Part shown: piece by piece, positions 6,830 through 13,145 of the stretch
Position numbering within the stretch: the first letter of the stretch is position 1
Layout: each line of letters opens with the position of its first letter
From: Campylobacteraceae bacterium
Lineage (GTDB): Bacteria; Campylobacterota; Campylobacteria; Campylobacterales; Sulfurovaceae
DNA length: 13,147 nucleotides
Reading direction: 5' to 3'
Assembly: GCA_026986085.1 (NCBI GenBank)
Contig: JALSPE010000179.1
Coordinates: 1 to 13,147, forward strand
Translations under genes and position numbers: made by a program
Notes under the pieces: model-generated
The model's input: the letters and a program-made list of their open reading frames with translations, nothing else
What the model was told of the DNA's origin: nothing
Databases searched by the model: none

Positions 6830-7309
6830 ATGACTACTTCATTTGATATGTTTATAGAGACCCAAGTTCCAGAGAATGAGTTGATAATTTCAAGAACCGA
6901 CCTTAATGGAGTTATAACTTATGTAAATGATACATTTGCTTCTATCTCTGGGTATGAACCAGAGGAGCTTATAGGTAAACCTCACAATATTATAAGACAC
7001 CCTGATATGCCAAAGTCTGCTTTTAAAGAGTTATGGAATAGGCTAAAGAGTAAAAATGAGTGGCAAGGGTATGTAAAAAATCTTAGAAAAGATAGTGGAT
7101 ATTATTGGGTTTTTGCAAAAATTTCACCTCTTATAAAAGATGGAGAGATAGTTGGCTATAAATCTTTAAGAGAGCCTGTAGATAGAGAGAAGAAGATTGA
7201 GATGCAAAGAGTATATGATGAGATAAGAGAGAAAGAGGATGATATATTTCGTGTGACATTATATGTAGAGAGTAAAAAACTAGATAGTTTAAAAAGCTTA
7301 GAAGAGTAG
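6830..7309 (+). CDS. Stand-alone Aer-type PAS sensor protein (CetB-like)
   Basis: Residues about 15-118 form an Aer-subclass PAS domain. Visible landmarks are YVNDTFASISGY (31-42, with Asn 33), the loop IIRHPDMP (54-61), Trp 69 and Trp 78, and GYVKNLRKDSGYYWV (80-94, with Asn 84). Asn 33 and Asn 84 correspond by alignment to FAD-contact residues of E. coli Aer, so a flavin cofactor is likely. The remaining 40 residues are a charged helix. At 159 aa, with no HAMP, membrane or methyl-accepting domain, it matches the size and layout of Campylobacter CetB/CetC. Those proteins signal energy taxis through the separate transducer CetA. No cetA-like gene is in the window, so the partner is unknown. 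A strong AGGAGG precedes the ATG. Confidence 0.87.
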   Translation: MTTSFDMFIETQVPENELIISRTDLNGVITYVNDTFASISGYEPEELIGKPHNIIRHPDMPKSAFKELWNRLKSKNEWQGYVKNLRKDSGYYWVFAKISPLIKDGEIVGYKSLREPVDREKKIEMQRVYDEIREKEDDIFRVTLYVESKKLDSLKSLEE

Positions 7310-7316
7310 ATAAAAT

Positions 7317-8084
7317 ATGGAGGTTTTCTTAAAATTTTTTAAATTATCAATATTTACTGTTGGTATAGTATATTTTATATCTATGCTTTTACTCTATATA
7401 TTTCAAGATAGATTACTGTATATTACCACTCCAAATTGCTTTAGCAAACAAAATGGTTTTTACTTGCCAAATAGCAAGAGTTTTGTAAATAGTGAAAATG
7501 TAGATAACAAAGATGCAATTATCTATTTTGGAGGTAATGCAGAAGGTAGTGAACTTACTATAAATGAATTTAAAAATAGTTTTAAAAATTATGCTCTATA
7601 TTTTTTAGAGTATAGAGGTTATGGAAAGAGTAAAGGTAAACCTAATCAAAAAGATATTATAGAAGATGCAATAAAACTATATGACGAAGTTAAAAAGAGA
7701 CATAGTAGAATATATATAATAGGAAGAAGTTTAGGAAGTGGAGTGGCTCAATTTGTAGCTAATAAAAGAGAGGTTGATAAGTTAATTTTAGTTACACCAT
7801 ATAGCTCAATAGAAGATGTTGCAAAGAGCAGATTTCCATTTTTTCCTGTATCATTACTGTTGAAAGACAAATATAGAGTTATAGATTTAGCACATCATTT
7901 AAAGGCAAAAGAGATACTTATTATATTAGCCTCTAATGATGAAGTGATACCAAAAGATGTATCTAAAAAATTAATATACGCCATTAAAAGAGCAAAAGTT
8001 ATAACTTTAAAAGATAGTAATCACAACTCAATAGTTTATAATAGCCAATATTTTAAAGTTATAAAAGATTTTATTAAAGAGTAG
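7317..8084 (+). CDS. Membrane-anchored alpha/beta hydrolase (Bem46/ABHD13-like)
   Basis: A hydrophobic helix at residues about 8-28 should anchor the protein in the inner membrane, with the hydrolase domain after it. The domain shows the oxyanion segment YFGGNAEG (70-77), the conserved YRGYGKSKGKP (99-109) and the nucleophile elbow GRSLG with Ser 138. Asp 208 (SNDEVIP) and His 236 (SNHNS) complete a Ser-Asp-His triad. At 255 aa it matches the small Bem46-type serine hydrolases, whose natural substrates are mostly unknown. It begins 7 nt after the PAS stop and is probably co-transcribed. It ends at a convergent junction with serS. Esterase, lipase or peptidase activity cannot be told apart from sequence. 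Confidence 0.87.
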   Translation: MEVFLKFFKLSIFTVGIVYFISMLLLYIFQDRLLYITTPNCFSKQNGFYLPNSKSFVNSENVDNKDAIIYFGGNAEGSELTINEFKNSFKNYALYFLEYRGYGKSKGKPNQKDIIEDAIKLYDEVKKRHSRIYIIGRSLGSGVAQFVANKREVDKLILVTPYSSIEDVAKSRFPFFPVSLLLKDKYRVIDLAHHLKAKEILIILASNDEVIPKDVSKKLIYAIKRAKVITLKDSNHNSIVYNSQYFKVIKDFIKE

Positions 8085-8096
8085 CAGGTTATAAAT

Positions 8097-8213
8097 TTAA
8101 CCCAAATCCTCTACTTAATTCGAGACAAAAAACTCAATAAAAAAGCTAAACAGACACAATTAAATTTATGTGTCCGTAAAAAACAAACCCATCGAGGCAA
8201 AAAAATTTATTGC
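8097..8213 (+). repeat. Intergenic repeat, copy C (two hairpin/A6 modules)
   Basis: The 148-bp gap between the hydrolase gene and serS holds two modules in the same orientation as copies A and B. The first runs from TAACCC (about 8098) to TTCGAGACAAAAAACTC (8119-8135). The second starts with TAAACA (8147-8152). It continues with the hairpin GACACA/TGTGTC (8153-8158 with 8169-8174, 10-nt loop) and ends with TCGAGGCAAAAAA and TTTATTGC (8192-8213). The second module aligns with copy B at 13084-13145. On the - strand the hairpin is followed by TGTTTAGCTTTTTT, so it may terminate serS transcription. Confidence 0.6.
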
Positions 8214-8232
8214 TTTACCTTGCTTTAAACTT

Positions 8233-9483
8233 TTACCTATTTAGATATGGCTTTAGAACTTCTGGTATATCTATTGTGCCATCTTCGTTTTGATAGTTTT
8301 CCATAATGGCTACAAGAGTTCTTCCAACTGCTAGTGCTGAACCATTAAGAGTATGGACTAATTGATTTTTTTTGCCATCTTTATATCTAATTTTTGCACG
8401 ACGAGCTTGAAAATCTTTTGTTGTGCTTACTGAGCTTATCTCTCTATATTGATTTTGACCTGGGAGCCAAACTTCTAAATCAATAGTTCTTGCAGCACTA
8501 AAGCCTAAATCTCCACCACATAGCTCAACTAAACGGTGGGGGAGTTTAAGCTTAGTTAATAATTCAGAAGCTGTATCAACCATCATATTAAATATTTCAT
8601 CACTCTGCTCGGGCTTTGTAATAGCTACCATTTCTACTTTGTCAAATTGATGTTGTCGAATTATTCCTCTTGTGTCTCTACCTGCACTACCTGCCTCTTT
8701 TCTAAAACAAGGAGTTGCCGCTGTTAAAAGCATAGGAAGCTCACTCTCTAAGAGAATTTCATCATTAAATATATTTGTTAAAGGAACTTCTGCTGTTGGA
8801 ATAAGATATAGATCTTCTCCCTCTATTTTAAATAGGTCCTCTTCAAATTTTGGTAATTGTCCAGTTCCTTGAAGCATTTTAGAGTTATTTAATATAGGTG
8901 GTGTAACTTCTAAAAAACCTTTTGATGCATTATAGTCTAAAAAGAAGTTAATTAAAGCTCTCTCTAATTTTGCTGCTTCGTTTTTTAGTAAGCTAAAGCG
9001 ACTTTTTGCTAACTTTACACCTCTTTCAAAATCTATCCAATTATTTATTTGTGCTAACTCCCAATGCTCTTTTGGTTTGAATGAAAACTCTTTTGGCTCT
9101 AATACTCTTTTAATCTCTACATTATCATCTTCATTCTCACCCTCTGGCACACTATCATCTGGAAAGTTAGGAATAATTAAAGCTTTTTGCCACAATTTAT
9201 CTTCTATCTCTTTTGAAGTTTGCTCCAATAGAGTTATTTCACTCTTTAAGTCATCTAATTTAGACTTTAACTCACTTATATCTTTACCTTGAGCTTTATA
9301 TACTCCAAACTCTTTAGAGAGACTCTTTTGTTCTGCCCTCTTATCTTCATAAGCCTTTTTTGCCTCTTTTAACTGTAAAAAAAGCTCTTTTATCTCATCT
9401 AAAATAGATAGATCTATACCCTTTTTTTTAAGTCTATTTGCTGCTTCGTCAAAATTTTTTTCTATATATTTTAAATCTATCAT
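8233..9483 (-). CDS. serS: Seryl-tRNA synthetase
   Basis: This class II aminoacyl-tRNA synthetase charges tRNA-Ser (and tRNA-Sec where present). Residues about 30-105 form the long antiparallel coiled-coil arm that contacts the tRNA variable arm. The catalytic domain follows, with TAEVPLT near 230, motif 2 at about 257-285 (CFRKEAGSAGRDTRG, then QHQFDKVEM), EISSVSTTKDFQARR near 350, and motif 3 at about 380-392 (NGSALAVGRTLVAI). Its 416 aa are full length, ending with the usual ...IPEVLKPYL tail. ATG at 9483 has AGGA 7 nt upstream. It lies 90 bp after the beta-barrel gene, with a hairpin and its own candidate -10 between them. It converges on the hydrolase gene. The + strand ORFs inside it are shadows. 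Confidence 0.97.
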   Translation of the reverse strand: MIDLKYIEKNFDEAANRLKKKGIDLSILDEIKELFLQLKEAKKAYEDKRAEQKSLSKEFGVYKAQGKDISELKSKLDDLKSEITLLEQTSKEIEDKLWQKALIIPNFPDDSVPEGENEDDNVEIKRVLEPKEFSFKPKEHWELAQINNWIDFERGVKLAKSRFSLLKNEAAKLERALINFFLDYNASKGFLEVTPPILNNSKMLQGTGQLPKFEEDLFKIEGEDLYLIPTAEVPLTNIFNDEILLESELPMLLTAATPCFRKEAGSAGRDTRGIIRQHQFDKVEMVAITKPEQSDEIFNMMVDTASELLTKLKLPHRLVELCGGDLGFSAARTIDLEVWLPGQNQYREISSVSTTKDFQARRAKIRYKDGKKNQLVHTLNGSALAVGRTLVAIMENYQNEDGTIDIPEVLKPYLNR

Positions 9484-9509
9484 AAGTGTATCCTAAAATG
9501 GTTTGTGAA

Positions 9510-9515
9510 ATTATA
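9510..9515 (-). promoter_or_regulatory. Candidate -10 box of serS
   Basis: On the - strand the gap upstream of serS contains TATAAT (9515-9510), 26 nt before the ATG. The -35 region 17 nt upstream does not match the consensus well. It would allow serS to be expressed independently of the outer-membrane protein gene, behind the hairpin at 9551-9574. Confidence 0.4.
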
Positions 9516-9550
9516 TATAAATTTGGGTAGAAGTTACTTTAAGTAGTGAT

Positions 9551-9574
9551 ATTTTAGCCCCAAAAGGCTAAAAT
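9551..9574 (-). terminator. Hairpin directly after the beta-barrel gene stop codon
   Basis: ATTTTAGCC (9551-9559) pairs perfectly with GGCTAAAAT (9566-9574) around a 6-nt loop. The stem begins inside the TAA stop of the outer-membrane protein gene. There is no clean T-run after it on the - strand, so it may act as a weak terminator or an RNA-stabilising 3' end that limits read-through into serS. Confidence 0.6.
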
Positions 9575-10266
9575 TAATATTTATAGTGAAGACCAACAAC
9601 CAAGCCTGAAGTGTGGTCAATTCTATTTGATGATGAGAGGTCATATCTTAAACCAACATCTAAATCTATATTTTGCATAACATTCATAGTTGCACCAACT
9701 TGAGCTCCATAAACTAAAGATTTAATACTGTCACTCTCTGTATCTAAAGACATAGCACCTGCATTTATACCTGCGTATGGTCTAAATCCATATGTATCAA
9801 TCATAAGAGCATCTGAGCCTAAAAAGTAGTAATCTACTTGTAAAATACCTTTTAAAAAGTTATTATACTCCTCTCCAGAACCAAACTTCTCTATAACTGC
9901 CATAGTTCTCCACTCTACATTTTGAGCTCCAAATCTAAGACCATAAGATAATCCACTATTACTTGCTCCATCTGCATCTGATGAGAATAGTGCACCCAAT
10001 TCCAAACCAACAAATGGTCCTTCTAAGTAAGAGCTACTAGAACCACTTGGATAGCTAGGAAGTGTTGATGTAGTTTCAACATCTTTAGCTTCACTATTTG
10101 GTGTAAGTCCAGAAACACTTAATTTATCTGAATTATTTGGCATATCAGCTTTTGGAACATTAGTTAGCTTATTACCTGAATCTACCGATAGTGTTCCATT
10201 GATAGCATCGGCATAAGTAGAGATAGATAATAGAGCAATAAGGCTTATAGTTGTTATCTTTTTCAT
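9574..10266 (-). CDS. Small outer-membrane beta-barrel protein
   Basis: The product is 230 aa. A signal peptide covers residues 1 to about 21 (KKITTISLIALLSIS, cleavage near YADA). Residues about 22-80 are a Ser-, Asn- and Pro-rich, probably disordered stretch (for example SYPSGSSSSY). From about 84 the sequence alternates polar and hydrophobic residues in short strands (FVGLELGALF, LSYGLRFGAQ, FRPYAGINAGAM). It ends in GLVVGLHYKY, an aromatic-terminated strand typical of BAM substrates. The length of the barrel part suits about eight strands, as in OmpA/OmpW-like or PagP-size barrels. The substrate or function is unknown. GGAG lies 6 nt before the ATG. No OmpA peptidoglycan domain is present. 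Confidence 0.82.
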   Translation of the reverse strand: MKKITTISLIALLSISTYADAINGTLSVDSGNKLTNVPKADMPNNSDKLSVSGLTPNSEAKDVETTSTLPSYPSGSSSSYLEGPFVGLELGALFSSDADGASNSGLSYGLRFGAQNVEWRTMAVIEKFGSGEEYNNFLKGILQVDYYFLGSDALMIDTYGFRPYAGINAGAMSLDTESDSIKSLVYGAQVGATMNVMQNIDLDVGLRYDLSSSNRIDHTSGLVVGLHYKY

Positions 10267-10413
10267 AAGATACTCCTTTTATATTAATAAATGTTAAACA
10301 TAGAATATCATATTTAATATTAAATAATCTTAAAAAGATATAAAAAGTTAATAAAATGTTAATATTTTTATTTTAGCAATGGTTTTAATGAAGATTTTAA
10401 AGATTAAAAGAAG

Positions 10414-10490
10414 TGGTAGCAAGGGGGGAACTTGAATCCCCGACCTCCGGCTTATGAGACCAGCGCTCTAACCAGCTGAGCTACCTTGCC
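10414..10490 (-). tRNA. tRNA with CAU anticodon, probably elongator Met
   Basis: The 77-nt cloverleaf on the - strand has a 7-bp acceptor stem (GGCAAGG/CCTTGCT, G1-U72 wobble), a D-arm GCTC/GAGC and a TTCAAGT T-loop. The anticodon arm is CTGGT-CTCATAA-GCCGG, with CAT at 10456-10454. Discriminator A and CCA are encoded in the gene (10417-10414). A CAU anticodon can be elongator Met, initiator Met or the lysidine-modified Ile. The D-arm and the 1-72 wobble do not match my memory of initiator or Ile2 genes and resemble Bacillus elongator Met. A loose -10 (TATTAT, 10516-10511) lies about 21 nt upstream. Confidence 0.93.
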
Positions 10491-10568
10491 ACTAAATTTT
10501 TGTGTGCGAAATAATATCAAATAAAACTTTAAATTAAATTAAAATAGAGAAAAAAGATACTATTTTTT

Positions 10569-10638
10569 TATATTTAGTCTATTCTATAAAGTATATTTAG
10601 TCTATATGACTAAACTTTTTTAGTTTTTATTAGCTAAA
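10569..10638 (+). promoter_or_regulatory. Operator candidate upstream of groESL
   Basis: A perfect inverted repeat, TTTAGTC-N5-GACTAAA, lies at 10596-10614. Its left half recurs as part of a 14-bp direct repeat, TATATTTAGTCTAT, at 10569-10582 and 10592-10605 (23 bp apart). A looser TTTAG/CTAAA pair (10618-10622 and 10634-10638) and the palindrome TTAGCTAA (10630-10637) reach to 4 bp before the -35. None matches the HrcA CIRCE or HspR HAIR consensus. A heat-shock or stress regulator site is inferred from position. Confidence 0.5.
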
Positions 10639-10641
10639 CTA

Positions 10642-10670
10642 TTGACTTTTATATAATTTCTTACTATAAT
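10642..10670 (+). promoter_or_regulatory. sigma70 promoter of groESL
   Basis: TTGACT (10642-10647) and TATAAT (10665-10670) are separated by exactly 17 bp. The predicted start is near 10677, giving a leader of about 34 nt that contains the AAGGAG ribosome site of groES. This is the best consensus promoter in the window and fits a highly expressed operon. Confidence 0.85.
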
Positions 10671-10710
10671 ATCGCTTGTAAAAATTATTATAGCAAAAAG
10701 GAGAAAGATA

Positions 10711-10977
10711 ATGAACTTTCAACCACTAGCTAATAGAGTATTAGTAGAGAGAGAAGAGGAAGTAACAACAACTGCATCTGGAATTATTATACCAGATAAT
10801 GCAAAAGAGAAGCCACTAGAGGGCAAAGTTTTGGCAGTTGGTCCAGATGCAAAAGAAGAAGGAATAAGCGAAGGTGATACAGTAGTATTTGGTAAATATT
10901 CAGGAAGTGAAATTACTCTTGATGGAAAAGAGTATTTAATTTTAAATAGTGATGATATTTTAGGTTTATTAAAATAG
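10711..10977 (+). CDS. groES: Co-chaperonin GroES
   Basis: This protein caps the GroEL ring as a heptamer and triggers substrate encapsulation. The N-terminus FQPLANRVLVER is the family signature strand. The mobile loop that docks on GroEL is visible at about residues 18-34 (TTTASGIIIPDNAKEKP). GKVLAVGP and GDTVVFGKYSG complete the beta-barrel. At 88 aa it is a little shorter than the E. coli protein but normal for this phylum. AAGGAG lies 8 nt before the ATG. groEL follows after 26 bp with no terminator between them, giving the standard two-gene operon. Confidence 0.98.
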   Translation: MNFQPLANRVLVEREEEVTTTASGIIIPDNAKEKPLEGKVLAVGPDAKEEGISEGDTVVFGKYSGSEITLDGKEYLILNSDDILGLLK

Positions 10978-11003
10978 TATAATATATTATAAGGAGTATA
11001 GAT

Positions 11004-12647
11004 ATGGCAAAAGAGATATTTTTTGGCGATAATGCAAGAAATGGACTGTATGCAGGTGTAACAAAACTAGCTGATGCAGTAAAGGTTACAATGGGTCCTA
11101 GAGGTAGAAATGTTTTAATTCAAAAGAGCTTTGGTGCACCAAATATTACAAAAGATGGTGTTTCTGTTGCAAGAGAAGTTGAGTTAGAAGATACATTAGA
11201 GAATATGGGTGCACAATTAGTTAAAGAGGTTGCAAGTAATACTGCTGATGAAGCTGGAGATGGAACAACAACAGCTACAGTTTTAGCTCACTCTATATTT
11301 AAAGAGGGGCTTAAAAATATTACAGCTGGTGCAAACCCAATTGAAGTTAAAAGAGGTATGGATAAGGCATCTGGTGCAATTATCGATGAACTTAAAAAGA
11401 TAGCTAAAGATGTAAAAGATAAAAAAGAGATTGCACAAGTTGCGACAATTTCGGCAAATTCAGATGAGACAATTGGTAGCTTAATTGCTGAGGCAATGGA
11501 AAAAGTTGGCAAAGATGGTGTAATCACTGTTGAAGAGGCAAAAGGTATCAATGATGAGTTGGAAGTTGTTGAGGGTATGCAGTTTGACCGTGGCTATTTA
11601 AGCCCATACTTTGTAACAAATAGTGAAAAGATGACAGCAGAGCTTGAGAATCCACTAATTTTGATTACAGATAGTAAAATAAGCTCTTTGAAAGATTTAA
11701 TTCCGTTATTAGAGCAGACTCAACAAACAAATAGACCTTTACTGATTATTGCTGATGATGTAGAGGGTGAAGCATTAGCAACTTTGGTTTTAAATAGACT
11801 TAAAGGTGTATTAAATATTGCTGCTGTTAAAGCTCCTGGTTTTGGAGATAGAAAAAAAGAGATGTTAAAAGATATAGCTATCCTAACTGGTGGAACTGTA
11901 ATTACAGAAGAGCTTGGATTGACTCTTGAAAAAGCTACTGTAGAGCAGTTAGGTCAAGCAGCAAGAGTTGTAATTGATAAAGATGATACAACTATTGTAG
12001 ATGGTAAAGGTGACAAAGAGGCCGTAGAGGCAAGAGTTAAAGAGATTAAAGCTCAAATCGAAAATACTACAAGTGAGTATGATAGAGAGAAGCTTCAAGA
12101 GCGTCTAGCTAAACTTAGTGGTGGTGTAGCAGTAATAAAAGTTGGAGCTGCAACAGAGACTGAGATGAAAGAGAAGAAAGATAGAGTAGATGATGCATTA
12201 AGTGCAACAAAAGCTGCTGTTGATGAGGGTATAGTAATTGGTGGTGGTGCTGCACTTGTAAAAGCTGGAAAAGCTGTTACTTTAGAGCTTGAGGGTGATG
12301 AGCAAATAGGTGCTGATATTATTTTAAGAGCGATTAAAGCTCCAATTAAACAAATTGCTGAAAATGCTGGATTTGATTCTGGTGTTGTAGCAAATCAAGT
12401 TAGCAATAGTGAAAATCCAAATGAAGGATTTAATGCTGCAACAGGTGAGTATGTAGATATGTTTGAAGCAGGAATTATCGATCCACTTAAAGTGGAGAGA
12501 GTTGCTCTACAAAATGCAGTAAGTGTATCTAGCTTACTATTAACAACAGAAGCAACTGTAAGTGATATTCCAGAAAGAAATGCAACACAAGCTCCTATGG
12601 CACCAGATATGGGCATGGGAGGAATGGGTGGAATGGGGATGATGTAA
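11004..12647 (+). CDS. groEL: Chaperonin GroEL
   Basis: The 60-kDa chaperonin subunit forms the double heptameric ring that folds proteins with ATP and GroES. Full length at 547 aa. ATP-site residues are present: TMGPRGRNV (29-37), Asp 51 in TKDGVSVA, and GDGTTT (85-90, with Asp 86). The cpn60 signature AAVDEGIVIGGG is near residue 400, and the C-terminal tail is the typical flexible GGM repeat (GGMGGMGMM). AAGGAG stands 8 nt before the ATG. ORFs on the - strand inside the gene are shadows. The 3' side is an unusually long non-coding region with strong secondary structure and repeat copy B. Confidence 0.99.
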   Translation: MAKEIFFGDNARNGLYAGVTKLADAVKVTMGPRGRNVLIQKSFGAPNITKDGVSVAREVELEDTLENMGAQLVKEVASNTADEAGDGTTTATVLAHSIFKEGLKNITAGANPIEVKRGMDKASGAIIDELKKIAKDVKDKKEIAQVATISANSDETIGSLIAEAMEKVGKDGVITVEEAKGINDELEVVEGMQFDRGYLSPYFVTNSEKMTAELENPLILITDSKISSLKDLIPLLEQTQQTNRPLLIIADDVEGEALATLVLNRLKGVLNIAAVKAPGFGDRKKEMLKDIAILTGGTVITEELGLTLEKATVEQLGQAARVVIDKDDTTIVDGKGDKEAVEARVKEIKAQIENTTSEYDREKLQERLAKLSGGVAVIKVGAATETEMKEKKDRVDDALSATKAAVDEGIVIGGGAALVKAGKAVTLELEGDEQIGADIILRAIKAPIKQIAENAGFDSGVVANQVSNSENPNEGFNAATGEYVDMFEAGIIDPLKVERVALQNAVSVSSLLLTTEATVSDIPERNATQAPMAPDMGMGGMGGMGMM

Positions 12648-12662
12648 TCCCCCTACCCTTCA

Positions 12663-12691
12663 TTACCATATAAGTTAAGGCTTAATGGTAA
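12663..12691 (+). terminator. Hairpin after groEL, possible terminator
   Basis: TTACCAT (12663-12669) and TAAG (12671-12674) pair with CTTA (12681-12684) and ATGGTAA (12685-12691), leaving a bulged A at 12670 and a 6-nt loop. The stem has 11 bp and starts 15 nt after the groEL stop. It is not followed by a T-run, so intrinsic termination is uncertain. Its left arm can pair instead with 12811-12823. Confidence 0.4.
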
Positions 12692-12823
12692 AAGCTGAAA
12701 GTAAATTTAGGAACTTCAAACTCTATTATAGATAGAGCATTCTAAGTCTTTTGAACTTTGTAAAGAGAATAGATTTGCATTTCTAAAAAAATTCAAAAGA
12801 AAGAGCAAATCTTAACTTAATGG
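12663..12823 (+). other. Strongly foldable segment (structured RNA or MITE-like element)
   Basis: The ends are inverted repeats: CCAT-A-TAAGTTAAG (12666-12679) pairs with CTTAACTTAATGG (12811-12823), 13 bp with one bulged A. Inside, TTCAAA (12715-12720) pairs with TTTGAA (12750-12755) and stacks on CTCTAT/ATAGAG (12721-12726 with 12732-12737). AGATTTGC (12771-12778) pairs with GCAAATCT (12805-12812), and TTTCT/AGAAA pair inside that stem. CATT flanks both ends (12661-12664 and 12824-12827), which could be a 4-bp target duplication. No RNA family is recognised. Confidence 0.4.
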
Positions 12824-12930
12824 CATTGTCCCTGCCCCTGCTTTTTGTTATCAAAAAATAAATTTCAAATATAAATAAAATAAACACGCGAATTTATTCA
12901 CATATTATAGCTATCTCTACTCTTACAATC

Positions 12931-13145
12931 TTAACTTTCACACCTAATTTAAATTAAATTTTGAAATAAACAGTGTTCATGCGATACTTACTGAGAAAAA
13001 AATTTGTATATAATATCAAGAGAGATATTAAACACATAAATGTTAAGTAACAAATTAAAAATTAAATATTATCAAATTCATTTTAAACAATATAGACACA
13101 CAAATTCATTCGTGTCTATTTGAGATAAAAAAGTTAATTTATTGC
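12931..13145 (+). repeat. Intergenic repeat, copy B
   Basis: This is the partner of copy A, in the same orientation. Shared blocks are at 12931-12952, 12968-12975, 12990-12994, 13007-13019, 13025-13032, 13042-13048, 13085-13092 and 13126-13135. The hairpin here is TAGACAC/GTGTCTA (7 bp, 13092-13098 with 13111-13117), followed by TTGAGATAAAAAAG and AATTTATTGC (13120-13145). This last part matches copy C better than copy A. The copy may continue beyond the window. Confidence 0.7.

Noticed and set aside
8672..9292. Two + strand ORFs (8672-8872 and 9077-9292) within serS
   Set aside because: They are antisense to well-conserved seryl-tRNA synthetase motifs, with low-complexity Ser-rich products and no ribosome sites.
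10569..10605. Direct repeats upstream of groES as a possible CRISPR or iteron array
   Set aside because: There are only two 14-bp units, 23 bp apart, without a spacer pattern or a replication gene. Position next to a promoter favours operator sites.
11288..12616. Two - strand ORFs (11288-11551 and 12395-12616) within groEL
   Set aside because: They are antisense shadows of a highly conserved chaperonin gene and have no independent coding evidence.
12649..12839. C-rich tracts flanking the foldable segment as possible i-motif or G-quadruplex sites
   Set aside because: The runs are too few and irregular (CCCCC, CCC / CCC, CCCC) to form the four-tract pattern.
104..13145. Repeats A and B as terminal repeats of one 13-kb mobile element or island
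   Set aside because: The genes between them are ordinary core genes (tyrA, trpC, serS, groESL) with matching composition. There is no integrase or transposase, and a related copy lies in the middle at a third convergent junction.
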